DNA of 53,913 bases, taken from assembly GCF_026786305.1 (NCBI RefSeq), contig NZ_JAJAYI010000006.1, positions 1-53,913 of the forward strand, written 5' to 3'. Both the position numbers and the translations under genes were made by a program. Of the stretch, positions 8,707 through 16,145 are shown in pieces; the stretch's first letter is position 1, and the number at the start of each line of letters is the position of its first letter. The notes beneath the pieces were generated by a model. That model did no database searches. It saw nothing but the letters and a program-made list of their open reading frames with translations, and was not told where the DNA came from. The stretch comes from Cryobacterium sp. GTDB taxonomy: Bacteria > Actinomycetota > Actinomycetes > Actinomycetales > Microbacteriaceae.

Positions 8707-8722
8707 ATTCTGTAGACAGAAT
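8707..8722. promoter_or_regulatory. Isolated palindromic operator-like site
   Basis: ATTCTGT-AG-ACAGAAT is a 16-bp palindrome with 7-bp arms. It is typical in form of a TetR-family operator and is followed immediately by an AT-rich ATATAT suitable as part of a -10 element. No intact regulator or target gene adjoins it. The region 8598-8953 otherwise contains no gene that I can support. It may be the relic of a lost regulator or promoter. Confidence 0.45.
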
Positions 8723-8953
8723 ATATGGCGTGTCGTCAGTAAAAATCATGATGAATGTTCACATAATTGTGGTGTGAGCGGATCTGGTGTTTCGGTCATG
8801 CAGTCAGAGTGCGGGAGTCGCACGTGGACAAGCACGGCAGCGAACGGCGCAACCGCAGATCGTTAGGGATATGAGTCAATGACGGCTGGGAATTTGACCG
8901 GGTAGGCGCAGTTGGGGTCGTGGAGGAATGGAATTACCTGCCGCCGACGCCTC

Positions 8954-9420
8954 TCATAGTCGAGTGCGGAGCCAGTCGATTTCCTCGGCAAGAAGCTCAA
9001 GGCTGGTGCCGACTGGTGCGTAGCCGAGCTGCCGCCCAGCGGTCGTGTCGAGGATGATTGGGTGCGCTGTTCGCCAGGGTGGTGTTTACGGTCCGGTTCC
9101 TGCGCGACGTCGACGAGTTCGATCCGGCCGCGCCAGTCGATGCGATCAACAATTGCCCTCACGATCTGCCCGGCCGTGGGTGTGTCCGGGTCAGCACTGT
9201 TCAGTATCCGTGCGCCAGGTGAGCCGGCCACTGTTTCGATTAGCGCTGCAGTATTGCTCGCCGCAGTGAGGTGATCGATCGATGCGCCGAGGTTGGCTAG
9301 CTCGATGCTCGGAACAGCACGCTCCATCGCTTCTATCCCCTCCCATCGGAACTGCGGCGATGGCAATGACTCTGGTAGTGCCGTCGTGATCGGCTCCCGG
9401 GTCACCGAGTTCACCAACCG
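8954..9420 (-). pseudogene. Broken NAD(P)-dependent epimerase/reductase gene
   Basis: Two frames on the minus strand together give the C-terminal half of an extended SDR (NAD-dependent epimerase-like) protein. The first runs to about 9090 and includes MERAVPSIELANLGASIDHL, GSPGARILNSADPDTPTAGQ and DRIDWRGRIELVDVAQ. A different frame then continues with PWRTAHPIILDTTAGRQLGY and SLELLAEEIDWLRTRL to a stop at 8954. A frameshift near 9080-9095 is needed to join them. The Rossmann N-terminal half with the GxxGxxG motif is missing, apparently lost at the junction with the MFS gene, whose 3' end overlaps this remnant. It is not functional. Confidence 0.7.
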
Positions 9421-10886
9421 TGAAGAAGTGTTCGGGCCCTCAAAAGTGGTATTGCCGTGGGCGACGAGCTGGGCGTTGCGCGAATTCTGCTTCCGACGGC
9501 GATCGCGAGCGCGACGGTGATGAGTGCTGCGGCGACCGCGAATGTCCACCTTGTACCGGTGGCGACGTCACCGGGCCCCGCGGTGGTGATGTCGCTCGCC
9601 CCGGAGGCGAACGCGAAGATAGCGCCCATGACCGATGCGCCGGTGAGGAGCCCGAGGTTGCGCGACAGGTTGAGCATGCCGGAGATTACACCGCGCTGGT
9701 CTGCGCGGACGTCGGTCATGACCATGGTGTTGTTGGCCGTCTGAAACAAGGCGTAGCTGGCGGTGATGATGACGAGGGTGACGATGTAGCCCGAAATGCC
9801 GAGAGATACCGGGACCAGAGAGAGGGCGATGGACCCGATGGCCATGCCGATGAGCCCGACGATAACCATGCGTTGGGTGCCCAGGCGGTCGGCGATGCGT
9901 CCGGCGGGCACGCCGGTAAGTGCGGCAACGACGGGACCAACCGACATGACGAGCCCGATGAGGGCCGGTTGGATTCCGAGCGCGAGGGACAGGTGGAACG
10001 GACCGACCACCAGTGTCGCCATCATCACCGTTGAGACGAGCGCGCTCATCAGAAGACCAGAGCTGAGCACTGGGTCTCGTAAGTTCTTCAGGTGGATCAG
10101 AGGTGATGTCGCTCTCCTCTCGGCGAGCACGAACAGTCCCAAGCCGACGACGGCGGCCAGGAGCAGGGCCAGGCTGAGCACACCGAAACCACTGTGTTGG
10201 ATGGTCATGGCGAGTGCGTAGGCCCCCAGCGTCAGGGCGAGCAGCAGCGTCCCCAGGTAGTCGAAACCGACTCGTCCGGCCTTAGGTGTCGGACTGGCGG
10301 CGGGCAGGTGACGATAAGCGAGAACGAGGGTCAGGATGCCCAGGGGTGCGGTGACGAGGAAGATCGCCCTCCATCCGAACCCGGTGATCAGGACGCCGCC
10401 CAGCGATGGCCCGAGGGCGGTGCCGATCGCGGACATCGTCCCCAGCAGGCCCATGGCGGTGCCGGTCCGTGTTGACGGAACTGTCTCTGCGACGAATGCC
10501 ATACTGAGCGCCATCATGCTGGCAGCGCCGAGGCCCTGGGCCGCTCGGGCGGCTATGAGCAGCCCGAGTGTCGGCGCAACGCCGCTGAGGAACGTAGCCG
10601 CGGTGAAGAGGGCGATTCCGGCCAGCAACAGCCGTCGGCGCCCTGTGATGTCGCCGAGGTGTCCGATGCCGACGATCAGGGTGGAGATGGCGAGGAGGTA
10701 GGCGAGGACAATCCACTGGACTTCCTGGAAGGAGGCCGAGAATACCTCCGCCATCGTGGGTAGGGCGACATTGACGATGCTGGTGCTGAGGGAGGGCAGC
10801 AACATGGTCAGCGAGAGGGTGAGCAGCGCCCATCGGTACGTCTTCGCCCCGTTCTCAGTGCCATGTTCCACGGTGGTCGTTCTCAT
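9411..10886 (-). CDS. MFS drug-efflux-type transporter (DHA2/EmrB-QacA type)
   Basis: About 491 residues with 13-14 membrane segments. The first helix motif (LPSLSTSIVNVALPTMAEVF) carries the D/N-x-x-x-V-x-x-A-L-P pattern of proton-driven multidrug efflux pumps. GHLGDITGRRRLLL is the conserved loop 2-3 motif A, and LGPSLGGVLI resembles antiporter motif C. The start is ATG at 10886 with AGGA about 7 bases upstream. The C-terminal 10 bases run into the remnant of an epimerase gene, so the last residues may be altered by that junction. It is divergent from a LysR regulator, which is likely to control it. The substrate is unknown. Confidence 0.85.
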   Translation of the reverse strand: MRTTTVEHGTENGAKTYRWALLTLSLTMLLPSLSTSIVNVALPTMAEVFSASFQEVQWIVLAYLLAISTLIVGIGHLGDITGRRRLLLAGIALFTAATFLSGVAPTLGLLIAARAAQGLGAASMMALSMAFVAETVPSTRTGTAMGLLGTMSAIGTALGPSLGGVLITGFGWRAIFLVTAPLGILTLVLAYRHLPAASPTPKAGRVGFDYLGTLLLALTLGAYALAMTIQHSGFGVLSLALLLAAVVGLGLFVLAERRATSPLIHLKNLRDPVLSSGLLMSALVSTVMMATLVVGPFHLSLALGIQPALIGLVMSVGPVVAALTGVPAGRIADRLGTQRMVIVGLIGMAIGSIALSLVPVSLGISGYIVTLVIITASYALFQTANNTMVMTDVRADQRGVISGMLNLSRNLGLLTGASVMGAIFAFASGASDITTAGPGDVATGTRWTFAVAAALITVALAIAVGSRIRATPSSSPTAIPLLRARTLLHGW

Positions 10887-10960
10887 TTTGGATCCTGCTT
10901 CCGTGCGATTTTCTTGATTGTTTTTTTCAGCGTATGGTTGCACCGAAGCTGGCGAAAGAC

Positions 10961-10984
10961 GCAACATTTACAATCTATTGTTGC
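10961..10984. promoter_or_regulatory. Dyad in MFS/LysR divergent promoter, candidate LysR site
   Basis: GCAACA at 10961-10966 and TGTTGC at 10979-10984 form a perfect dyad separated by 12 bases. Inside it is a second palindrome, ACAAT-CT-ATTGT. The site lies 42 bases before the LysR gene start and 75 bases before the MFS start. This is where a LysR-type regulator controlling a divergent target usually binds (interrupted dyad of the T-N11-A type). Confidence 0.5.
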
Positions 10985-11026
10985 GGCTCACGCCATAGTC
11001 CGGACTAATGTGCGATTGGTGATTTC

Positions 11027-11953
11027 ATGACAAGACCCGACCTGAACCTGCTGGTTACACTGGACGTCCTGCTCCAGGAAGGCAATGTCACTCGGGCGGG
11101 GGAACGGTTGAACCTCAGCCCCTCTGCGATGAGCAGGGCGCTTGCCCGTTTGCGCATGACGACGGGCGATCCGCTGTTGGTCAGGGCCGGCCGTGGGCTT
11201 GTTCCTACGCCGCACGCGCTCGAGCTGCGCGAGCGCGTCGGTCAGCTTGTGCAGGAGGCTGAGGCCGCACTGGGGCCGCCCGAAACGGTCGACCTCGCCG
11301 GACTAGTCAAAACGTTCACCCTGCGCACCAGCGATGGGTTCGTCGAGAGCTTTGGACCCGACCTCGTCAGCCGGGTCTGTGAGAAAGCCCCCGGTGTTCG
11401 GCTGCGCTTCATGCAGAAGGTGAACACGGATGTTGCTTCCCTCCGCGACGGCACGACTGACCTCGAAATCGGCGTCGTCGACAAGACGAATGAGGTGCGC
11501 ACTGAGCCGCTGTTCACGGACCATTTTGTCGGCGTCATTCGGATGGGGCATCCCCTGACCCGTGCCAGGATCACCCCCGTGCGGTATGCGTCGGGCAGTC
11601 ACATCCGCGTCTCGCGGCGCGGTGTCGAGAGAGGGGCCATCGACGACGCGCTCAGGCCGTATGGAATGGAACGACAGATCGCCGTGATTGTCGGCGGTTT
11701 TGCAGCTGCACTGGCACTGGCTCGGACGTCAGATCTGATCGCGACTGTTCCCGAACGGCACACCAGTAATCTGCGCGCCGATATGCACACGTTCCCCCTC
11801 CCGTTCCCGACACCGGAGATCACAGTCTCGATGCTCTGGCACCCGAGGCTGGAGGTCGACCCGGCGCATCGATGGCTCCGTGCCTGTGTCCGACGCGTCT
11901 GCACGGACAGTGACGTCGGGGTGACGTTGGCCAGCCCCAAGGCTCTCAGCTAA
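11027..11953 (+). CDS. LysR-family transcriptional regulator
   Basis: 308 residues. The N-terminal winged HTH (PDLNLLVTLDVLLQEGNVTR, recognition segment LNLSPSAMSRALARLR, about residues 3-60) is followed by a periplasmic-binding-protein-like effector domain (about 95-295). The form with TGDPLLVRAGRGLVPTPHA resembles the NodD/PcpR-like subgroup. It is divergent from the MFS pump with a dyad in the shared promoter region, so it most likely regulates that pump and perhaps the following alpha/beta hydrolase. The ligand is unknown. Confidence 0.9.
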   Translation: MTRPDLNLLVTLDVLLQEGNVTRAGERLNLSPSAMSRALARLRMTTGDPLLVRAGRGLVPTPHALELRERVGQLVQEAEAALGPPETVDLAGLVKTFTLRTSDGFVESFGPDLVSRVCEKAPGVRLRFMQKVNTDVASLRDGTTDLEIGVVDKTNEVRTEPLFTDHFVGVIRMGHPLTRARITPVRYASGSHIRVSRRGVERGAIDDALRPYGMERQIAVIVGGFAAALALARTSDLIATVPERHTSNLRADMHTFPLPFPTPEITVSMLWHPRLEVDPAHRWLRACVRRVCTDSDVGVTLASPKALS

Positions 11954-12060
11954 GAGATCACCACACGTGGGGATTGCTCGATCATCATCATGCTCCGTAG
12001 GTTTCAAACGTCAGCCAACTCGGCAGGCATCATTTTAAACGGAATCAGGATCCTCGCATT

Positions 12061-12831
12061 ATGAAAATGCTCACGTTCGCTCCCCGCACAGCCGGGGAAA
12101 CCGGCTCCACCGAAACCATCGTCTTCCTCCACGGCGGGAACGTGGCCGGCTGGATGTGGGGACAACAAGTCCCAGCATTCCCCGAATACCGCATCCTCGT
12201 GCCCGACCTACCCGGTTTCGGTGCGAGCAACCATGTGGAGTGGAGATCGATCGAGGCGACAGCCGATGAGATCGCCACTCTGCTGCCTGACGAAGCGCAC
12301 ATCGTGGGGCTCTCACTGGGCGCGAGCATTGCCCTGCACCTTGCGGCCAGACACCCTCGAAAAGTCGCGAGCCTCTTCCTCGCCAGCGCCCAGGTCGCAC
12401 CGCCCGCCAGACGCGACGTCATGATTGGGCGCCTGATGCTTCTGCTCTGGAATCAGCGCGGCTTCTGGACGACCCAGGCTCGAGGCTATGGTTTGACCGG
12501 CGACGACGCGGAACTGTTCGTCACGACCGGTCTCGGGATAAAGCGGGAAACGGCTCGCGCAATTCTGGACGAAGTCGCGCTCGGTATTCCCTCCGTCCTC
12601 CTCGAAAGCGTGACCGCCCCAACGATCTCAGTGGCAGGAGGCGCCGACTCCGCCGCGATCGTGCGCGCCTCGCTCGACCGAGTGGCCGCGGGTATCCGGG
12701 GCAGTATCGTCAAGACGGCCCCGGCGCTGCATCACCAGTGGAACATCGAGAATGTCGAGCTGTTCAACGACTCCGTGCGTGCCTGGCTAGTCGGCCGGGA
12801 GGCAGCAGCAGGCCTCACGGATGCGAACTAG
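12061..12831 (+). CDS. Alpha/beta-fold hydrolase
   Basis: 256 residues. The oxyanion-hole HGG near residue 24, the nucleophile elbow GLSLGAS (Ser85) and a late HHQW (candidate catalytic His) define an alpha/beta hydrolase. The acid residue probably lies near the ISVAGGADS strand. Such proteins act as esterases, lactonases or C-C hydrolases; the substrate cannot be inferred. It lies 107 bp after the LysR gene in the same direction and may be under its control. AGGATCC lies shortly upstream of the ATG. It converges on the DUF4389 gene across 158 bp that hold only a weak 5-bp hairpin. Confidence 0.85.
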   Translation: MKMLTFAPRTAGETGSTETIVFLHGGNVAGWMWGQQVPAFPEYRILVPDLPGFGASNHVEWRSIEATADEIATLLPDEAHIVGLSLGASIALHLAARHPRKVASLFLASAQVAPPARRDVMIGRLMLLLWNQRGFWTTQARGYGLTGDDAELFVTTGLGIKRETARAILDEVALGIPSVLLESVTAPTISVAGGADSAAIVRASLDRVAAGIRGSIVKTAPALHHQWNIENVELFNDSVRAWLVGREAAAGLTDAN

Positions 12832-12989
12832 CCGGGTCCAGGGCCACAAGCGGTCGCGAGACGCCCCGACCGACGGAAGGGCGAAAACAGATCGCGTCGG
12901 ACCGCGCATTATGTCGACCTCGGACGTGGCCGCAAGGCTCAGACCTCCTCCCCGGTTCCGCCACGAGTGACCCTCCCGATTCCCTGTTC

Positions 12990-13715
12990 TCACGGGAAGG
13001 CGAGGGGGTTCATCCGTTTCTGAGTGGAAGCTTCCTCCGACGTTTGCGCACCCGGATCGAGCCGGAAGGGCGGGTATTCGTCGCGCAGAAGCGCGACGTA
13101 GGCAAGCACGCGGTAGATCCAGCGGTTGATGCCCATGAGCAGGTCAAAGAGAACCCGGGGGTACTGCGCCGTTACCAACAGGAAAATGCCGGCGACCACG
13201 GCAAGCAGGTTGAGCACCGAGTATCCGCCGGCGGGCTGAAGACCGGCCCCCTGGCCGCTGCCGGCGGTCCACGGGTAGTACAGGATGTTGGCCATTACGA
13301 GCGCGACGATGACCAGGTGGGGGGCGGCCAACGCCCACTTGATCAGCACCAGACTGCGGGAGAGGCGTTCTGGATAGTCGACATCGAAATCGGCCGGATA
13401 GTCGGTGCGAGCCAGGGTGAACGGTGGGTAGCGGTCGGTGCCCATGGCGGCATAGACGTAGAAGCCGACGCGCCAATTCCAGCGCAGCACGCCAACGTTG
13501 AAATCGAAGAGGGGCCGCGGGTAACGGCCGGTAAACAGGATGGCAAGGCCGGCGACCACTGTGGTGAGTAGGAATGCCAACCCGAGGAAGGCCAGCACCA
13601 CGAAGTGCGGAATGGCCAGGAACATCTTCACCAGCCAGAGCCAGCGTGAGAGTTCTGGATCGAGCTCGCCGCTCAGACGAACGGGAGCGGTGGGATGTGC
13701 TGTCGTCGTTGTCAT
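12990..13715 (-). CDS. DUF4389 membrane protein
   Basis: 241 residues with two pairs of hydrophobic segments (about residues 28-62 and 125-205). The family-typical phrases WLWLVKMFLAIPHFVVL, RYPRPLFDFNVGVLRWNWRV and the repeat-like AQYPRVLFDLLMGINRWIYR are present. DUF4389 proteins are membrane proteins of unknown function, with duplicated R-x-P-R-x-L-F-D-F segments. It is the last gene of a leftward four-gene run of membrane proteins that faces a MalT-like LuxR regulator. This grouping suggests it is part of that regulator's target operon. Confidence 0.85.
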   Translation of the reverse strand: MTTTTAHPTAPVRLSGELDPELSRWLWLVKMFLAIPHFVVLAFLGLAFLLTTVVAGLAILFTGRYPRPLFDFNVGVLRWNWRVGFYVYAAMGTDRYPPFTLARTDYPADFDVDYPERLSRSLVLIKWALAAPHLVIVALVMANILYYPWTAGSGQGAGLQPAGGYSVLNLLAVVAGIFLLVTAQYPRVLFDLLMGINRWIYRVLAYVALLRDEYPPFRLDPGAQTSEEASTQKRMNPLAFP

Positions 13716-13808
13716 TTCGTTCCTTTTTTTGGGGGTGTGGAGTTATCAGGGCCACCCGCGGCTCGCATTGGAGGTCTTGCGCGTGCGTGTGGGCCTCCGT
13801 GAGGAGTG

Positions 13809-14564
13809 TCATTCCGGCTCCGTGACTCGGAGCACGTTTGCGCTAACCGACAAGCGGGGTCGCCGGCTGGCAGGCCTGGCGCGCCGACGACGGATGACGT
13901 ATTCGGCAACCGCGAGGTTGATCACCCAGGCGGCGCCCATGAACACGGCTCGGGAGAGCTCGCTGGTGGAGCCGAAGATGATCGAACCGGGGATGAGAAC
14001 GATGGCCTGGGTGCCGGCGCCGACTCCGATCGCGTAGGCGCGGGTCATCCACTCGCCGTGTCGGGCGAAGTCCCGTCGCACAATTTCGCGGACACCGAGA
14101 AGGATACTCACCACCATGGCGGTCCCGAAGACCAGCCGGAGCACCACGAGGATCGGACCGTCCCCGGGCGGGTGCGGGTAGAAGACCGCCATCCACATTC
14201 CGGACAGGGCGGCGACCAGGCCCGCGGGAATGAGTATCTGTCCGACGATGCGATGCCAGCCGCCCGTGCGGCGACGTAGCGCGGGAACGAACTGGAACGC
14301 CCCGAGCAGGCTGAACAGGGTCACGGTCAGGATGTGCGTCACGACCGGCACGGGGGAGTCGAGGAACCGGGAGTTCTCCGGGGTGGCGATGGCTCCGCCG
14401 GTCAGCTCGGTGAGTCGCGCCGCCCCCGCTAGTACCGGAATGAGACTGAGGAGGATGAGCCCGGTGGGCGCGAGCCACTGCGCCCCTGGGACCCTCGCCC
14501 CTGGGCCCCTCCCTCGACTGCCGCTCGTTCGCGTGCCGAGTGGTCCTTTAGTGCCTGTTTGCAT
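13809..14564 (-). CDS. DUF2306-like membrane protein
   Basis: 251 residues with seven or so membrane segments. PVVTHILTVTLFSLLGAFQF, GWHRIVGQILIPAGLVAALS, HPPGDGP and FARHGEWMTRAYAIGVGAGT are characteristic of the DUF2306 family, whose conserved histidines (GxHR, HGEWM) suggest a cytochrome-like or redox membrane fold (inference). It starts 13 bp after the small 82-residue gene and is followed by DUF4389 after 93 bp, so it is co-transcribed with them. Confidence 0.8.
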   Translation of the reverse strand: MQTGTKGPLGTRTSGSRGRGPGARVPGAQWLAPTGLILLSLIPVLAGAARLTELTGGAIATPENSRFLDSPVPVVTHILTVTLFSLLGAFQFVPALRRRTGGWHRIVGQILIPAGLVAALSGMWMAVFYPHPPGDGPILVVLRLVFGTAMVVSILLGVREIVRRDFARHGEWMTRAYAIGVGAGTQAIVLIPGSIIFGSTSELSRAVFMGAAWVINLAVAEYVIRRRRARPASRRPRLSVSANVLRVTEPE

Positions 14565-14577
14565 GGTGGCGTTCTTT

Positions 14578-14826
14578 TCAAAGTTCGGGTTTGCCTGGAA
14601 GCGTGGGACTCAGGCTGCCGGTGAGCACGTTGACCGCGATCAGCGTCACGCCCAGGTTGCCGACACGTCTCAACAGCCCGTGCAGCGCCGCCTGATCGAT
14701 GATCTGGCCGGTAAGGGTGGTCGTTCCATCCCGCTCGCAGGTCAGGGTGAAGCCCTCGAACCAGTCGCTCCACCTTTCGTCCAGCTGCCCCAGGAGGCGG
14801 ATCTCGTACCGCTTGAGTTCACTCAT
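14578..14826 (-). CDS. Small soluble protein of unknown function
   Basis: 82 residues with no signal peptide or membrane segment at the start. The sequence (MSELKRYEIRLLGQLDERWS, then WFEGFTLTCERDGTTTLTG, then DQAALHGLLRRVGNLGVTLI) resembles a small actinobacterial family found next to MalT-like LuxR regulators. The pattern of a short beta-rich half and a D-Q-A-x-L-x-G-L-L motif may mediate protein binding. It lies within the four-gene operon, 35 bp after the preceding gene and 13 bp before DUF2306. I do not know its function. Confidence 0.75.
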   Translation of the reverse strand: MSELKRYEIRLLGQLDERWSDWFEGFTLTCERDGTTTLTGQIIDQAALHGLLRRVGNLGVTLIAVNVLTGSLSPTLPGKPEL

Positions 14827-14861
14827 CGTTCTTCCTTTCTTGTTGCACGGGACTCGTTGGC

Positions 14862-15554
14862 TCAGACCGCCGTCGTGCGGTCGAGGCGAGAGCCGTGCCC
14901 GTCTGACAGTGTCTGTGCTCCCACTGTGCGCTGGTCTGACCAGAGGGAGTAGCCGAGCCAGATCAGGGCGAGGCCCATGGGGATGGCGGCCATCCGTTCG
15001 AGCGTGTGCGGAAGGAGCGCTCCCGCAACCGGCGTCACCGCGGCCGCGACGATCAGCAGGATGCCGGCTCCGCGCGATAGAACGCGGGCGCGGACGATGG
15101 CAATACCGAACAGCAGGGCGCCGCCGATGTAGAGCAGGCCGCCGACCAGGGGCAGCGCGGCGAGGGGGCCGAGATCGGTCACGGCCGCGCTTCGGCCGAA
15201 TAGGCCGACGAAGGACACGGCGAACTTCGGTGCGTCTGCCGCGACCAGGGGCGCGATGAACGCTTCGGCGAAGACGAAAGCCGATTGGAGGATGAAGAAG
15301 AGCCCGAACATCGCGTAGGCGATCAGACCGAGGAGGCCGACTTGTCTCACTTGGCGAAGGTAGATGCCGGTCAGGCCGATCAGGCCGAGCACGGCCATGC
15401 CGAGGCTGAGGCTGTGCACGGTCACCCAGTTTTGGGTGGTGAGGGAGGCGACCTGGTCGGCGGGATGGATGAACTGGATGCCGATGTAGATCAGCCCGGA
15501 TAGTGCGGCGGCGATGCCGGCCGCGCGGGTAAGAGTGGTCGTCGTGATGCTCAT
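14862..15554 (-). CDS. DUF4386-like integral membrane protein
   Basis: 230 residues with six hydrophobic helices (about 10-30, 45-65, 72-98, 125-150, 155-172 and 178-200). The N-terminus TRAAGIAAALSGLIYIGIQF and the general plan fit the DUF4386-type family of membrane proteins of unknown function. It is the first gene of the leftward operon 15554-12990. The promoter region contains repeated GTGGTGAT elements, which suggests control by a dedicated regulator. Confidence 0.7.
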   Translation of the reverse strand: MSITTTTLTRAAGIAAALSGLIYIGIQFIHPADQVASLTTQNWVTVHSLSLGMAVLGLIGLTGIYLRQVRQVGLLGLIAYAMFGLFFILQSAFVFAEAFIAPLVAADAPKFAVSFVGLFGRSAAVTDLGPLAALPLVGGLLYIGGALLFGIAIVRARVLSRGAGILLIVAAAVTPVAGALLPHTLERMAAIPMGLALIWLGYSLWSDQRTVGAQTLSDGHGSRLDRTTAV

Positions 15555-15622
15555 GGTTGCGCTCCTGATTTTCTGGGTTCCCCAGGCGGAAGCCTGACGA
15601 TGACCCGAATCTACGGAGGCAG

Positions 15623-15665
15623 GTGGTGACTCGGCATCACCCTGTGTGGTGATAAATGTGGTGAT
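15623..15665. promoter_or_regulatory. Repeated GTGGTGAY motifs upstream of the membrane operon
   Basis: GTGGTGAC occurs at 15623-15630, and GTGGTGAT at 15646-15653 and again at 15658-15665, the last two 12 bases apart. An inverted ATCACC lies at 15636-15641. The cluster sits 70-110 bases upstream of the first gene of the operon 15554-12990. This is a reasonable place for activator sites of a MalT-like LuxR regulator, which often bind short direct repeats. Assignment to that regulator is inference. Confidence 0.45.
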
Positions 15666-15783
15666 TGTGCCAGGCCTGGCTTCTAGATCAGGCCAGGTGA
15701 CTCGGCCCGCCGCGCGGCTGCCGCATGCTGTAGACGTCGAGCTTGCCGAAGATGTGTCCGGGGTGGCTGTGCAGAGTGCTCTT

Positions 15784-15966
15784 GTGGTTACCGGTGACGT
15801 TGATGTGTTCCCAGCCGAGCGGGGGAGAGGTGCGGTAGCGCTCCTGCTCGAAGGAGCGGTCGCGGATCTCGCCGAGCCGGTTGAAGAAGACGGCGCGGGC
15901 GAGGGCGTTGCGGACTTCGCCTTTGTTCAGGCCCGCGGTGGTGCGACGGCGCAGATCCGGGCTCTG
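15784..15966 (-). pseudogene. Tn3-family transposase (TnpA) C-terminal remnant
   Basis: The minus strand encodes [20 protein letters not shown], then [20 protein letters not shown], then [13 protein letters not shown]. These are the conserved C-terminal blocks of Tn3-family TnpA (Q-x-G-L-N-K-G-E-A-R-N-A-L-A, and [15 protein letters not shown]). About 40 residues that normally separate the two blocks are deleted, and nothing of the rest of TnpA is present. It is a dead relic lying between the membrane operon and the MalT-like regulator. Terminal inverted repeats were not identified. Confidence 0.75.
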
Positions 15967-16145
15967 GAGCCAAACCTGGTGCGTTGGAGGCGGCCGAGTT
16001 CCCGGAGTGCCCGCGCGAGTCCGTTCTGCCGGGTATACGTTCCGAGTTTTCCGGAGCATCAGCGAGGCGCTACGGGGCCTGTATTGATCGACGCGGCCAT
16101 GCGGTGGAATCCTCGCCTGATGCTTTCGCACTTGGAGGTGGTCTC

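Noticed and set aside
14599..15174. Open frames of the region 14.6-15.3 kb on the plus strand as genes
   Set aside because: They are antisense to the membrane operon and Arg-rich without motifs.
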